NCBI GenBank assembly: GCA_050084985.1
Contig: JBITNC010000001.1
Coordinates: 7,874,001 to 7,938,000 of the forward strand
DNA: 64,000 bases
Reading direction: 5' to 3'
Origin: Nageia nagi
Lineage: Eukaryota > Pinophyta
In this document: positions 23,155 to 33,290 of the stretch, one piece after another
Numbering within the stretch: position 1 is the first letter of the stretch
How the letters are laid out: each line of letters starts with the position of its first letter
Notes under the pieces: model-generated
What the model saw: only the letters and a program-made list of their open reading frames with translations
What the model was told of the DNA's origin: nothing
Databases searched by the model: none
Program-made: the position numbers and the translations under genes

Positions 23155-25300
23155 TTAAACTTCACTCCCCCTTGAGGGCAACTTCACCAACCCTAGAGAA
23201 GCCCTAAGCTTGCAGAACTGAGCTTCAGGAAGGGGCTTGGTGAACAAATCAGCGGAGTTGTCAGTAGATGGACAATACTGCAAGTGTATGATGTCATCTA
23301 GAACCTTCTCCCTGATAAAATGAGCTTGGATTTCTACATGTTTGGTTCGCTGATGGAACACAGGATTCTTAGCCAAAGAGATAGCCGATTGATTATCTGA
23401 CGAAATAAGAGATGGGCCATTTTGCGTATACCCAATTTCGTTCAGAAGATGTCTTAGCCAAATAGCTTCTTGGGCGGCAACAGACATGGCTCGATATTCG
23501 GCTTCGGTGGTAGAAAGAGTCACAGTAGGTTGCTTCTTGGAAGCCCAAGAGATAGCACCTGAACCAATGCTAAACACATATGCAGAGGTTGATTTTCTGT
23601 CATCTCTATCTCCCCCATAATCAGAATCTGAGAACCCTGAGAGAACAATCGAGGGCACTTTGGAATACTTAAGAGCAAGATCCTTTGTCCCTGCGACATA
23701 CCTCAAGATTTGCTTAACAGCATTGAGGTGTTCAACATATGGTTTTTGCATGAATCGTGCCATCAGATTCACTGCAAAGGCAATATCAGGACGAGAGATA
23801 GTCAGATACAGAAGACTACCAATCAATTGCCTATAAGCTGTAGCATCAGCCAACTGAGAATCTGAGCTCAGTGATACAACGAGTCCAGGAGAAACAGGTA
23901 TTGCAGCATATTTACACTCTTCCATTCCAAACTTTTGCAAGATGTCTGATATATACTTAGATTGACTAAGATAAGTACAATCTTTGTGTTGGTATACTTG
24001 CATCCCAAGATAGTAATGCAATAGACCTAGATCAGTCATTTCAAATGTTGCCTTGAGTTTGGAGATGCACTCTTGGATGATTTCAATATTATTACCTGTG
24101 ATGAGAAGATCATCCACATAAAGGAGTATTATGACCACGTCTTGTCCTTGATTGAGTACATATAGATCTGAATCTGAGAAGCACTTGGAAAAACCAATAT
24201 CTGTAAAGAATCCTGAAATTTTCTTGTACCATGCTCTAGGTGCTTGCTTAAGTCCATACAAAGACTTCTTTAGTTTGCACACAAGAGTCTCTTTTCCTTC
24301 TGGAATAAATCCTTCTGGTTGATTCATGTAGATTTCAACATCCAAGTCACCATTGAGAAATGCACTTTTGACATCAAGTTGAAAAGCTTTCCATCCTTGA
24401 GCTGCAGAAAGAGCAAGAATTATTCTGACAGTAGGCATCTTGGCTACCGGAGCAAAGGTTTCCTCATAATCAATACCATATTTCTGAGCGAATCCTTTGG
24501 CTACTAATCTTGCCTTGTATTTTTCAATGTTTCCATCAGAATTGTACTTGACCTTGTATATCCATTTATTGCCAATCACATTTTTCTCATTGGGATAAGG
24601 AACCAAATCCCAAGTTTCATTTTTCATGAGAGCCTCATACTCAACTTTCATAGCTTCCATCCAACACTCTTGCTTGGAAGCTTCTTTGAAGGTTGATGGC
24701 TCATGCATATTATCAATTTTGGCAAATAAGGATTTATTCAAGGTCATACTTCTTGTAATTCTCTGTGCCGGAGAATTTTGCTCTTGTGGTGACTTCTCTA
24801 CATGATCATCCAACCAGTTAGGTGCAGGCGAAGAATCATCTGTATCAGACACTTCAGCATGAGAGGTCGTATCCTCAGAAAGTTCATTGAACTTAACATC
24901 CCTAGACACAAAGACTATTTTATGGGATGAAGAGTAGAGCCTGTAACCTCTATGCTGATTATCATACCCCACAAAGATGCATTTTTCTGATCGTTTATCT
25001 AGCTTCTTTCTTTTCTCTGAGGTAATGAAGGCAAATGCATCACAACCGAAGATTCTGAAGTGTGAGAGGTTAGGTTTCTTTCCTGTCCATGCTTCATATG
25101 GAGTTTTACCTTCAACTGCCTTAGTAGGACACCTATTTAGGGTGTGAATAGCAGTGTGAACAGCTTCGCCCCATAAGAAACTAGGAAGGTTACCCAACAT
25201 GCATCTTGCCATTTCCATAATCGTGCGATTCTTCCTTTCAGCAACTCCATTTTGCTGAGGGGTGTATGGGATTGTGAATTGTCGCTTAATCCCGTGTTTA
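23155..25300 (-). CDS. copia A1 pol: integrase C-part, RT, RNase H
   Basis: This frame is open from 25344 and joins Gag-PR-IN of the upstream frame at about 25300. Numbering from the Met at 25344: integrase catalytic Glu 36 (GVAERKNR); integrase C-terminal region to about 160; RT from about 225 with LDVKSAF (Asp 324), SLYGLKQAPR and the YVDD box at 409-412; RNase H from about 565 with SDSDYGGD, STTEAEYRA, SSDNQSA and TKHVEIQ; end at 729. All catalytic boxes look intact. The internal Met is not expected to be a real start; plant copia elements make one polyprotein. It would copy and integrate the element DNA inside virus-like particles. Confidence 0.93.
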
Positions 25301-27082
25301 AACACAAAAGTTGTTAAACTCATTGCTATTATATTCACCCCCATTATCCGATCTCAGCATTTTGATCTTAAAATCAGTTTGATTTTCAACAAGTGCCTTG
25401 AAGTCTTGAAACCTGTCAAAAGTTTGATCCTTGTGCTCAAGTAGATAACCAAATGTCATCCTACTGAAGTCATCAATGAAGGTCAGAACATAAGAAGCTC
25501 CACCTAGTGACTTAGTCTGAAAAGGACCCATCAAATCTGAATGCACAAGCTGAAGAGGACAAGTAGCCCGAGTTGCCTTATCTTTTTCAAACTTTTGCCT
25601 ATGCATCTTTCCTAGAATGCACCTTTCACAAAGACCAACTGTGGGTGAAATATTAGGTAAACCTTCCACAAGTTCTTGAGTTTTCATAACTTGAATACTC
25701 TTGTGGTTAAGGTGTCCTAATCGTTGATGCCAAAGATTACCTTTTGAACAAACATTTGTAGCAAGACAAATTTTTGAAGGTACTTGATCCACAATATAAA
25801 GGTCATTCTTTACTGATCCTTTCATCAAAGTGGCAAGTCCTTTCTTAACACACCAAGAGTGTGAGGTAAACTCGAATGAGCATCCTTTCCTTGTAATTTG
25901 AATCACGGAGATGAGATTCATCCTTAGTTTAGGCACATAAAAGACATTGTCAAGAGTCTTTCCATGAATCTTCACACTTCCTATTCCGTGAACATCAAGG
26001 ACTGTATTATCACCTATCACAACTGCATCCTTTTTGTACTTATGAAAATTTTCAAACTTATCTTTTTCATAACACATGTGATTAGTGCATCCTGTATCAA
26101 CAATCCAGTCATTTGAAATAGTTTGAGTCATTGAGTAGTAGGCAACAGAAGCAGCATGCTTGTTCTTCTTTTTATTATTGAAATTTCTCACATTTGCATT
26201 TCCCTTTCCTTTTTGAGCAAATTTCTTTTTGCGACAATCATACTCTTTGTGCCCAAAGATGCCACAGAAGTTACAATTCCCATCAAACTTTTCTTGAGGT
26301 GTTGGATTGCTTGATCCTGCTTTATCATTCCTGTGCCTGTAGTTGCCATGATTGTTGTTGTTGTTGCCCTTTTTGTCATACTTCCTGAAGGTAGATGAGG
26401 ACTTGTTGTCTTTGAATTTGTAATGTTTGAACTTTTTCTTGAAAGGAGTTTTGGTTGCTCCTAGAGCAATGCTATGGTCCTTTGGAGAAAGGTTCAACAT
26501 TTTCTTGTTCAAAGTTTCCTCATGCTTTAGAAGAAGTCTTGAAAGGTTATCAAGTGAGATGACATCTTCTTCATCATCGAGCCTTGTTTCCATAACTGTG
26601 ACAAAGTTGCTGAACTTTGAAGTAAGGCTTTGTAGAATGATGAAGACCATGAACTCATCATTGATCCAGTTGCAGCCACAACCAACCAGTTGTGTCCTGA
26701 GGTCAATGATTTTGTTTAAGTAGATGGAGGCACTTTCATCTTCACTTTGTCGATACTGCAACAACTTTTGTAGAATGGTAAACCTCCTTGAAAATTTGGA
26801 CCCAAGGTAGATCTTCTTTAACCTATCCCAAGCTTCCTTTGCTGAAGTTGACGAAGAAATCATGAGAAGGACATCATCTGAAACTGCACGGTATATCATA
26901 GAAGTTGCTAACTCATTCTTTGAGTTGTATACTTCAAGAGCCTTCTCATCGGTAGGAGCAACCGCATCTTCACTAACTGTCTGCCACAGTTTTCTTGCTT
27001 GTAACTCTGCTTTCATACGTGGTTCCCATATTCCAAAGTTGGAACCATCGAGTATGTGCTTGGGAACGAAGGTTTCAACCAT
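25298..27082 (-). CDS. copia A1 gag-pro-integrase N-part, ends at a frameshift
   Basis: I start at the ATG 27082-27080, because the conserved PKHILDGSNFGIWEP block follows it and the other copia copies start there; an upstream in-frame Met at 27166 is unlikely. Counting from 27082: Gag core 1-200, zinc knuckle CNFCGIFGHKEYDC at 270-283, protease DTG at 329-331, integrase zinc region with His 452/457 and Cys 485/488, catalytic Asp 516 (HSDLMGP) and Asp 579 (RSDNGGEY). A TAA at 25300-25298 ends the frame 15 codons later. One extra base in a T-run (plus-strand AAA at 25300-25302) shifts the frame. The DD35E spacing is exact once the shift is discounted. Confidence 0.93.
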   Translation of the reverse strand: MVETFVPKHILDGSNFGIWEPRMKAELQARKLWQTVSEDAVAPTDEKALEVYNSKNELATSMIYRAVSDDVLLMISSSTSAKEAWDRLKKIYLGSKFSRRFTILQKLLQYRQSEDESASIYLNKIIDLRTQLVGCGCNWINDEFMVFIILQSLTSKFSNFVTVMETRLDDEEDVISLDNLSRLLLKHEETLNKKMLNLSPKDHSIALGATKTPFKKKFKHYKFKDNKSSSTFRKYDKKGNNNNNHGNYRHRNDKAGSSNPTPQEKFDGNCNFCGIFGHKEYDCRKKKFAQKGKGNANVRNFNNKKKNKHAASVAYYSMTQTISNDWIVDTGCTNHMCYEKDKFENFHKYKKDAVVIGDNTVLDVHGIGSVKIHGKTLDNVFYVPKLRMNLISVIQITRKGCSFEFTSHSWCVKKGLATLMKGSVKNDLYIVDQVPSKICLATNVCSKGNLWHQRLGHLNHKSIQVMKTQELVEGLPNISPTVGLCERCILGKMHRQKFEKDKATRATCPLQLVHSDLMGPFQTKSLGGASYVLTFIDDFSRMTFGYLLEHKDQTFDRFQDFKALVENQTDFKIKMLRSDNGGEYNSNEFNNFCV

Positions 27083-27839
27083 TGCTACAAAAACAAATAA
27101 ATATGCAATAAGAATGTAAACTTTTACAATTTTTCCATCTATACATATAAAACAACTAATAAGCAAACATGTCCCACATGTGTAAACTCATTAACCACGA
27201 TCCATAGAAGGATAACGTTGGGGTTGTTTTCTTGTATAGAATTAGGCCTTCACCTGGATGCCCGCAAGGTGGAGCCCAGGTACTACCAGTCCTCAACCAG
27301 TTCACCTTGGTCAGTGATATACTCTCACAAGGAGAAGTACTTACTATTTTCCAAGGATCCGACGTATCTTGGACCGGCCATTTTAATTATCTTGATTAAG
27401 GGTTTCAGTTTTCCTCCTAGGTTATCAGGATAATCCCTGAATGGACGTGCGGACATGTGGTATCACTACACACATGCCTGTCCACCTAATAGAGTTATGT
27501 CCAATCCAACAGAGGTCTTAGGGGCAATTAAGACGGACTTACCACCACTCGGTTCTTCGGACTAAAAGGGCTCCAGTCTGCCCTGTCCTCACCTCATGGC
27601 TCCCCAAACAAGTCATGTTGTGGAAAATACGTGCGGATGTATTCATTTTAGGGGTTACTTTTCACATTTTTGCGTATTGCAAGTATAAGCAAATGTGCAA
27701 AAAAAAATATAAAGTAAGGTGAAAAATTACTCCATCCACACGAACTTGAAACCTTAAAAAAAGGTCAAAAAATTGAGTCCAATGGGTTTTGTTCTAACCC
27801 CTAAAGGACTTTTACATTGTTCACATTTTTCTCAAAGCA

Positions 27840-28070
27840 CTTAATTAAACATTAAGAACTAAGTCCTACTTAGTATATCACGACTTAAAAATTTAAGTAA
27901 GCATGCATCATGCATTAAAAATTTAAGTCCTAAGCATACTTAGTATTCATAACATGCATTGTATCATGACTTAAAATTTAAGTAAGCATGCATCATGCAT
28001 TACAAATTTAAGTCCTAAGCATACTTAGTCTTCAAATAAGATACATGCATCTAGATAAAATTTAAGTAAA
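27840..28070 (-). repeat. 85-bp tandem repeat in A1 leader
   Basis: Two copies with a period of 85 bp share gcatgcatcatgcatta (27901 and 27986), atttaagtcctaagcatacttag and a partial third unit to the left. Similar CATGCAT words occur in the leaders of F and E. No coding content. Confidence 0.75.
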
Positions 28071-28410
28071 AAATACCAAGACCCCCCCTTTGGTACTTAA
28101 AGTTTTATCTCTAGAGAACCAACTTGTATGCTATGACTTGGCTTATAAGTGATGTATTTTAAGTAAAAGATTCCCTTATGTACTTAAAAAAATAGCATAC
28201 TTTAGATTAAATTACGATGCATGTGCACCTTTATTTAATTAAGCATTAAATTTGGAGGAGAAAATAAGAAATTATGTGAAGGACTCCTAAGTGCATTTAA
28301 TGGGAGCAATTGACTTGGAAGGTGGAATAGGAGACCCTGCCCTTAATTTTAATGCATGGTAATGCTTTGTCTACCTTATGGACTAAAAAAAATTCCTAAG
28401 TCAATAAGCA

Positions 28411-29267
28411 TTAAAGGCGTAGTAGGAGGAAGGAGAAAGAGGAGGCTGGGCAGGGGTGGTAGGGGCCAAAGTCGGCGAGGAGGTCACGGAAGGCGGTGGA
28501 GGTCGCGTGCGGCGACCAGTCGGTGGTTGACCACCCAAGGTGCGACGTGAGGGCGAGAAGGGAGAAGGGCCACGTTAAAAAGAGAATGAAGCCAGTGAGC
28601 CGGGTTGTGCAGAGCTGGGAAGACTTAACAGCCAAGCAACGTATCCATTCTGTGCATGTCCGGTGATCATTGCAGAAAGGGTGTCTACACTAGGTTACGG
28701 ACCCATTCAACGTATCCGTTCTGTGCATGGCCTGAGATCATTGGCATTACAAGAAACCTATGTCTGCATCGTGCATTTTTTATAAGCAAATCACACGTGA
28801 GGGAGGAGAAGACGGAGAGGAGGAGGCTGAAGCAAGGCCACTGCATATCCTGCGAGCACTTCAGTCCACGAAACAGGTTGCCGGCGAGCATGGCAGTGCA
28901 TGGGCTGCAGCCTGCCCAAGTCGAAGAGGCTCATGGCCGTGAGGAAGGAGTGGTGGTAAGCATGGCTTCGGCTGGAGAATGGAGACGCGGCGTCCTCCCT
29001 CATCGAGCTCCAGGTAGCGTAGACCATCGGACAACCAGTCCTACTGTGCATCATCCGTTCAGGGGTGGTAGTGTCCGTGTCTGTGGTGCATATGCCATAG
29101 TGGGTAGTGCCTGCGATCATGTGAAGTCTAGGAAGCAGCTGCAGGACGTGGCATCCTGGAGAACAGGCAGGCGGGGAGGTGGCGAGCGGGAGGAGCGCGA
29201 GTGGTGCCGGCGCGGGGGGAAGAGCGGTTGAGGAGGAGCTGCGGTGGCGCGCGGCCCGTTTTAACAT
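28411..29267 (-). other. GC-rich block in A1 leader, no recognised product
   Basis: This stretch is strongly GC-rich against an AT-rich element. Open frames occur on both strands (29267-28791 minus, 158 aa, Ser/Pro/Ala/Leu-rich; 28656-29231 plus, 191 aa), but neither resembles a known family and both fit high-GC chance frames. A 72-bp-spaced direct repeat holds caacgtatccnttctgtgcatg (about 28637 and 28709). Captured host sequence is possible. Related copies have a different GC-richer block at this place. Confidence 0.5.
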
Positions 29268-29435
29268 GTATATGAATTTATACGAATTAAATTGTTATCA
29301 ATTAACCCCCCCGAAATAAATTGATATAATGTTAATTGATTTGAACGTGACCCCCCATTTTAAATTTATTTCAAATATAAAAAATATATATAACAAAGAT
29401 ATATATTGTGTTGTGTTGAAACAAATTTAAAAAAT

Positions 29436-29437
29436 AA

Positions 29438-29474
<37 letters not shown>

Positions 29475-29541
29475 ATTATATTTGAAATAGATTTAAACTA
29501 TAATTTTGTTTTGATTATTTTAAACAAAAGCAAAATAAGAA

Positions 29542-29582
<41 letters not shown>

Positions 29583-29640
29583 TATGTTTGTTGAAAAACA
29601 AAAATATATAATATATATATATTCTATATATATTGAGCCT
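29436..29640. repeat. TA microsatellites in A1 leader
   Basis: Two long (TA)n runs at about 29440-29470 and 29544-29579, and shorter ones to 29635. The short frames across them (repeated Tyr-Ile) are artefacts of the repeat. Confidence 0.95.
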
Positions 29641-30107
29641 TTGAATCTAGGAGTGTGCCCCTTAAAATTATGGTAGAACCAAAAAAAATTTGTCCTCCTC
29701 TTTATTTCAACAATAAAATATGTAAAAAATTGCACCTTCCTCCTTTTTTTTTGATATTTTTCACAAAAGACTTTGTAAAAAAAAACTTTTCAATAAGATG
29801 CTATCATAATATATTTTTGCTCAAAAGAAAAAACATTTTCTTTGTACATGAAAAATAGATGACTAACATAAAATATTGTTAGTAAGAAGAGAATAGCAAA
29901 AATATATTATGGTATTGCTAAGACATTGAGCTAGCATAATCATACAAAAGATTAGTATCATAATGAACTTAGTTAAAGAAGGATAGAAGGTTATACCTTT
30001 GCAAACCTTTTACCTCACAATGAAGATTAGGATTAAGATCTCCAAATTTGAGAAGGATGAAGCACCTCCAAAATGTAGCTTCCACACCAAAAGAGCTTCC
30101 TCAACAA

Positions 30108-30120
30108 GGCTCTGATACCA
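30108..30120 (-). other. Primer binding site of A1
   Basis: The minus strand reads TGGTATCAGAGCC, two bases after the 5' LTR. It is complementary to the 3' end of plant initiator tRNA-Met, the usual primer for plant copia elements. Confidence 0.93.
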
Positions 30121-30390
30121 ATTGAAGGATTTGAACTAGATCTAAACAAATCCTCTAGGACCTTAGACTAGGAAACTCAAGATAACACATCTATAATTCT
30201 AAGAACATCATTCACACAATATGACACCAATATAATGTGGTTCCTCCCTCCTTGGGAGTACATCCACAACTAGCTCTCTTATTCTCAAATCTATGTCTCT
30301 CTTACAACTATTCTCTAGCTCTCTCCTACACAACCAAGTAGAGTAATCTTACTCAAAACTTAGATATGTTTACATGAGGAGAGGCCCTCT

Positions 30391-30398
30391 ATTTATAG
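30391..30398 (-). promoter_or_regulatory. TATA box of A1 5' LTR
   Basis: The minus strand reads CTATAAATAGAG around here. It sits about 225 bp into the LTR. The same TATAAATAG word is in the LTRs of F (near 3440) and E (43406 and 51426 regions). Confidence 0.75.
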
Positions 30399-30527
30399 GT
30401 AGAGAGCACCTCCCTAACCTTCCTTTAACCCAAGGGTAAGGTTAGGGTTACATTAAATGTACCACCAAACTTCAACCTACCAACTAACTCCTTTGGTAAA
30501 GTCAAAGTCTATACATTAAAGAATTCT

Positions 30528-30568
30528 ATTAATCATTTAAGGTATCTACATACCCTTAAGTGATTAAT
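30528..30568. promoter_or_regulatory. 41-bp palindrome in U3 of A1
   Basis: ATTAATCA / TTTAAGGTAT, 4-base loop, ATACCCTTAAG / TGATTAAT. The outer 8 bp are perfectly paired. The same inner palindrome occurs in F (3574-3608) and E (43284-43319, 51306-51341). It is upstream of the TATA box in each. Confidence 0.7.
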
Positions 30569-30620
30569 TGAATTTACAAGGAGTCTAGATATTCACAATA
30601 TTTCATTACAAATTCTAACA

Positions 30621-31390
30621 TAAAGGAGCATAACCTCAGGGTGCCCACACCATTTCATCAACATACTCCAAAGTACATGCGATGGCAGTATACAGTGAGT
30701 CTCATCCCATTGGGCTTTGAGGATGAGAAGCATGACAAGGAATAAGGTGAGGAGGAGGTAGGGTAGGAGGAAAGACATGAGGAGGAGATAGAGATAGCAA
30801 GAGAGGAGCCCATGGATGTGGATAATACTCCACCACCTACTCGACCAATAGACCCATATGCACCATCCTCGTATAGAGTTGCAACTCCTTTGATAGATAC
30901 CTCAGGTATACCTAAACTCTAGGGATTTGGTTACTATTTATTTTTTAGGGAGAAACTTAATAATAAACTATTTGTGACACAAAGTTGGAGGCTCAAATTG
31001 CAATGTTACAAGCATAGGTGGTAAGCCTATAGTTACAGTTGAAGGCTCAGGATGACCAAATTGGTATCTTGTAGTGATAGATTGAGGCATTATAGGCTTT
31101 ACCACATGTGATGCAATAGTAGGAGATAAAGAGGCTCTAATACCTTATCACATTGAAGGAAAATCAACTCCTTCAATTTGGAAATACATTAGTCATTATA
31201 TCCACTAGTTGGTCAAGGTCTAGATCTATGAGTAGGACCCAAGATCCATTTGTGGGTCAGAGTTCTCATAGGGGGAACTATATTTATGTATCAGTGAGGT
31301 GTTTTGTTATAGAGTTGTTATGGATATATGTTTTATTACCTATATACACACTACATATTATATATATATGCATTTGGGTTATGCTATGAT
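30621..31390 (+). pseudogene. Plant-mobile-domain pseudogene, 3' part
   Basis: This continues the frame interrupted at 21879: EHNLRVPTPFHQHTPKYMRWQ follows directly on the TSD, then an acidic Glu/Arg-rich tail. This WRxx..PxYMxWY-like motif is the end of the PMD core. Stops accumulate after about 30745. The stretch 31153-31389 is open but unremarkable. Together with 21070-21879 it reconstructs the position of one domain across the A1 insertion. Confidence 0.6.
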
Positions 31391-32339
31391 GTTTGCTTTT
31401 TTAATTGATTAGAATTGCGTTTGAATTTTGACAAGTACATTTTATTTTTTAGCAAGATAAAATGAAATTTTGAAAAAGATAAGAATACAAAGGAAAAAAA
31501 TATAAAGAAGAAATTTGAACCACACAATTAACAAAGTTAAGCATAAAATAAAAAAAATCATGATAAACAAGTTATGCACATGACATTTTTAGCTAAGAAA
31601 ATCATACGAAAGATGAGAAAAGAAGAAATAGTCACATCAAATTTGATCATAACGGAGCAACAATGCTGGGAGATAATAATAGTGCTCAGATAAGAGGTAT
31701 ACATGATTGCAAAAAGGAAGATGCAGACACATGGCATTACCTAATTAATAGAAAAAGAGGCCTAACATTTAACAAACAAAAAGAGAAATACATTTTATAG
31801 ACTAGTATCCAATTTGTCAAATTTACAAATTATATGTGAGAAAGCATGAAACAAAGATGCATAAAGACATTTTTTTGTAATAAAATATAAATAATAAAAA
31901 TAAGAAATCAAAATTTGGACTAAACCTTTCTACAAACAAAGTGACAACATTGCATTCCAATGTTTTCGCTTGGTTATAGGCATAGAGAAACACTCAATTT
32001 AATATGAAATGTTTCAAAATTGAATTAGATAATGAAAAAGAAATGCATAAGAGAAAACATGATGAAGTAATTTATGGAATAGCCCAAACACTATCAAGAT
32101 TAAGGACCATACATGGTATCAATGATTATTGAACTTCTTGTTGTGGTTGTGGGATTCTCACATTGTTGGTTTGCAACTTTTTGCCATCATTATCAAGTTC
32201 TATTTTTTTAAATTGTAAAAATAGATTGTTGAATATCATCATACTTTGGTTTTGTGGATGTGTTGGGTTATACTACATTGATTTAAATTTTTCCTTCTAC
32301 AAAACCTCATCTAAAACTTCATGGTCAAATTTAAATTTA
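31391..32339 (-). other. Element C, region between PMD and gag
   Basis: This is AT-rich with no supported gene. The right part (32150-32339) is alignable in style to the low-complexity tail after a gag knuckle on the minus strand; the left part shows nothing recognisable. Protease or RT motifs were looked for on both strands and not found. Confidence 0.4.
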
Positions 32340-33290
32340 CCCTTGTCATGTAAATCTTAGATGATATTTCTGAGATGAAAACATTCTTTTGTGGCATGAT
32401 TGACTCTCCTATGGATTTTACAAAAGAGGTATGCTTAATAAACCTAAGGTTTAATGTGGGAGGGCTCTTTTATTGATGGATAACAAACTAAGTTATTGGC
32501 TACTAAGGCATCTAAGACCTCACTAATCTCTTCATGGAACTCGATATACTACCTACATGACTTTTTAGGTTTCCAAAATTCTATATCATCATGGCTGACA
32601 TGAGCTATCATTTTGACTTCAAGATCATGGTGATGGATCTTTCTAGGTTTTTTAGTAGAAGCATAGGTTTGTACTGAAGTTGGCTTCATATGGGTTAAGG
32701 GTTCATTGAAGGCTTTATGATGGGCTTATTTACTAATCATTTCATCAATTAGTTTATCATATGGGTAGTCCTGGAAATATGATAAGTCATGCCTACAAGA
32801 AGGAAATAATATTAAAAAAAGGACATGCTTTTTTTCTTTGGTAGGGATTGGAACTTGGTTGGCTATATTGGACCACTCAACAATGAACTCACTAACAAGT
32901 TGAACTTGTTTATGTTTTAGGTTATACATGTCTAAAGGATATGGTTCTTGTGTTATAAACAAAATATATTGATCCCAAGAAAGCTTTAACAACATCATCA
33001 AAACATGTAATACTTTCATTAGGCAGATTAGTAAACCATAAGAACAATTCATCTTTTAAAATAAGAGGAAATAATTTAACCAACAAGTCACATCATTTTC
33101 AAATGAAATAGACTCTAAGTGATATCTTTGCAAATGTACTCTAGGATCAGAATGACCATCAAATATAGTAAATGTTACCAGTTTGTTATACCTTATTTGG
33201 TTTATGTGATAGCAAAAAGGATTATCATTACCTCTTAGAACCACAGGTTCAAACATGTTGATGCATGCCTTGATGGAATCCTTCTGTTGC
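32340..33290 (-). pseudogene. Element C gag
   Basis: On the minus strand, 33256-33056 holds FDGHSDPRVHLQRYHLE, then WLNYF, typical for the start of a plant gypsy Gag core. 33052-32726 continues with a stretch like VSEFIVEWSNIANQVP and ends near DEMISK. Farther left (about 32430-32360) a His/Cys finger-like run (CKIHRRVNHATKECFHL) appears in a broken frame. This pattern is found in Tat/Athila-like gypsy Gag proteins. Frameshifts and stops make it non-functional. No pol follows. Confidence 0.7.

Larger units (their letters stand above)
27085..30013 (-). other. Long leader of A1, possible intron
   Basis: There are about 2.9 kb between primer site and gag. On the minus strand it begins with a donor-like GAG/GTAAAA (GT at 30013-30012) and ends with a pyrimidine-rich TTTGTTTTTGTAG directly before CAATGG, which holds the gag ATG. 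Element E ends its leader with the same acceptor-like sequence (46320-46333). Element F keeps GAG/GTAAAA (near 3074-3082). Splicing is inferred, not shown. Confidence 0.45.
21880..30620 (-). mobile_element. Copia element A1, young and nearly intact (8741 bp)
   Basis: The two 498-bp LTRs (21880-22377, 30123-30620) read as identical. The perfect TSD TAAAG lies at 21875-21879 and 30621-30625. The primer site (30108-30120) and polypurine tract (22378-22386) are intact. Gag-pol reads from 27082 to 23155 on the minus strand with a single break at about 25300. The leader is unusually long, about 2.9 kb. Identical LTRs imply a very recent insertion; it has hit the PMD pseudogene within element C. The intact conserved boxes suggest its source copy was active. 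Confidence 0.97.
30123..30620 (-). repeat. 5' LTR of A1 (498 bp)
   Basis: Same boundaries and sequence as 21880-22377. The promoter lies in this copy. U3 starts at 30620 and runs leftward. Confidence 0.97.

Noticed and set aside
25298-25304. TTTAAAC slippery heptamer at the gag-pol break, suggesting programmed -1 frameshifting
   Set aside because: The heptamer is not in the zero frame needed for -1 slippage, and the pol frame lies at +1. A one-base insertion explains the break more simply.
28656-29231. 191-codon open frame on the plus strand (and 158 codons on the minus strand) in the GC-rich block of A1
   Set aside because: Both strands are open because the block is GC-rich. Composition is skewed, no domain is recognisable, and the frames overlap each other.
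29406-29735. Open frames over the TA runs
   Set aside because: Alternating Tyr-Ile from a microsatellite, present in both directions.
30108-30120. Possible tRNA gene fragment (GGCTCTGATACCA)
   Set aside because: It is the complement of a primer binding site next to an LTR. No cloverleaf can be formed with flanking sequence.
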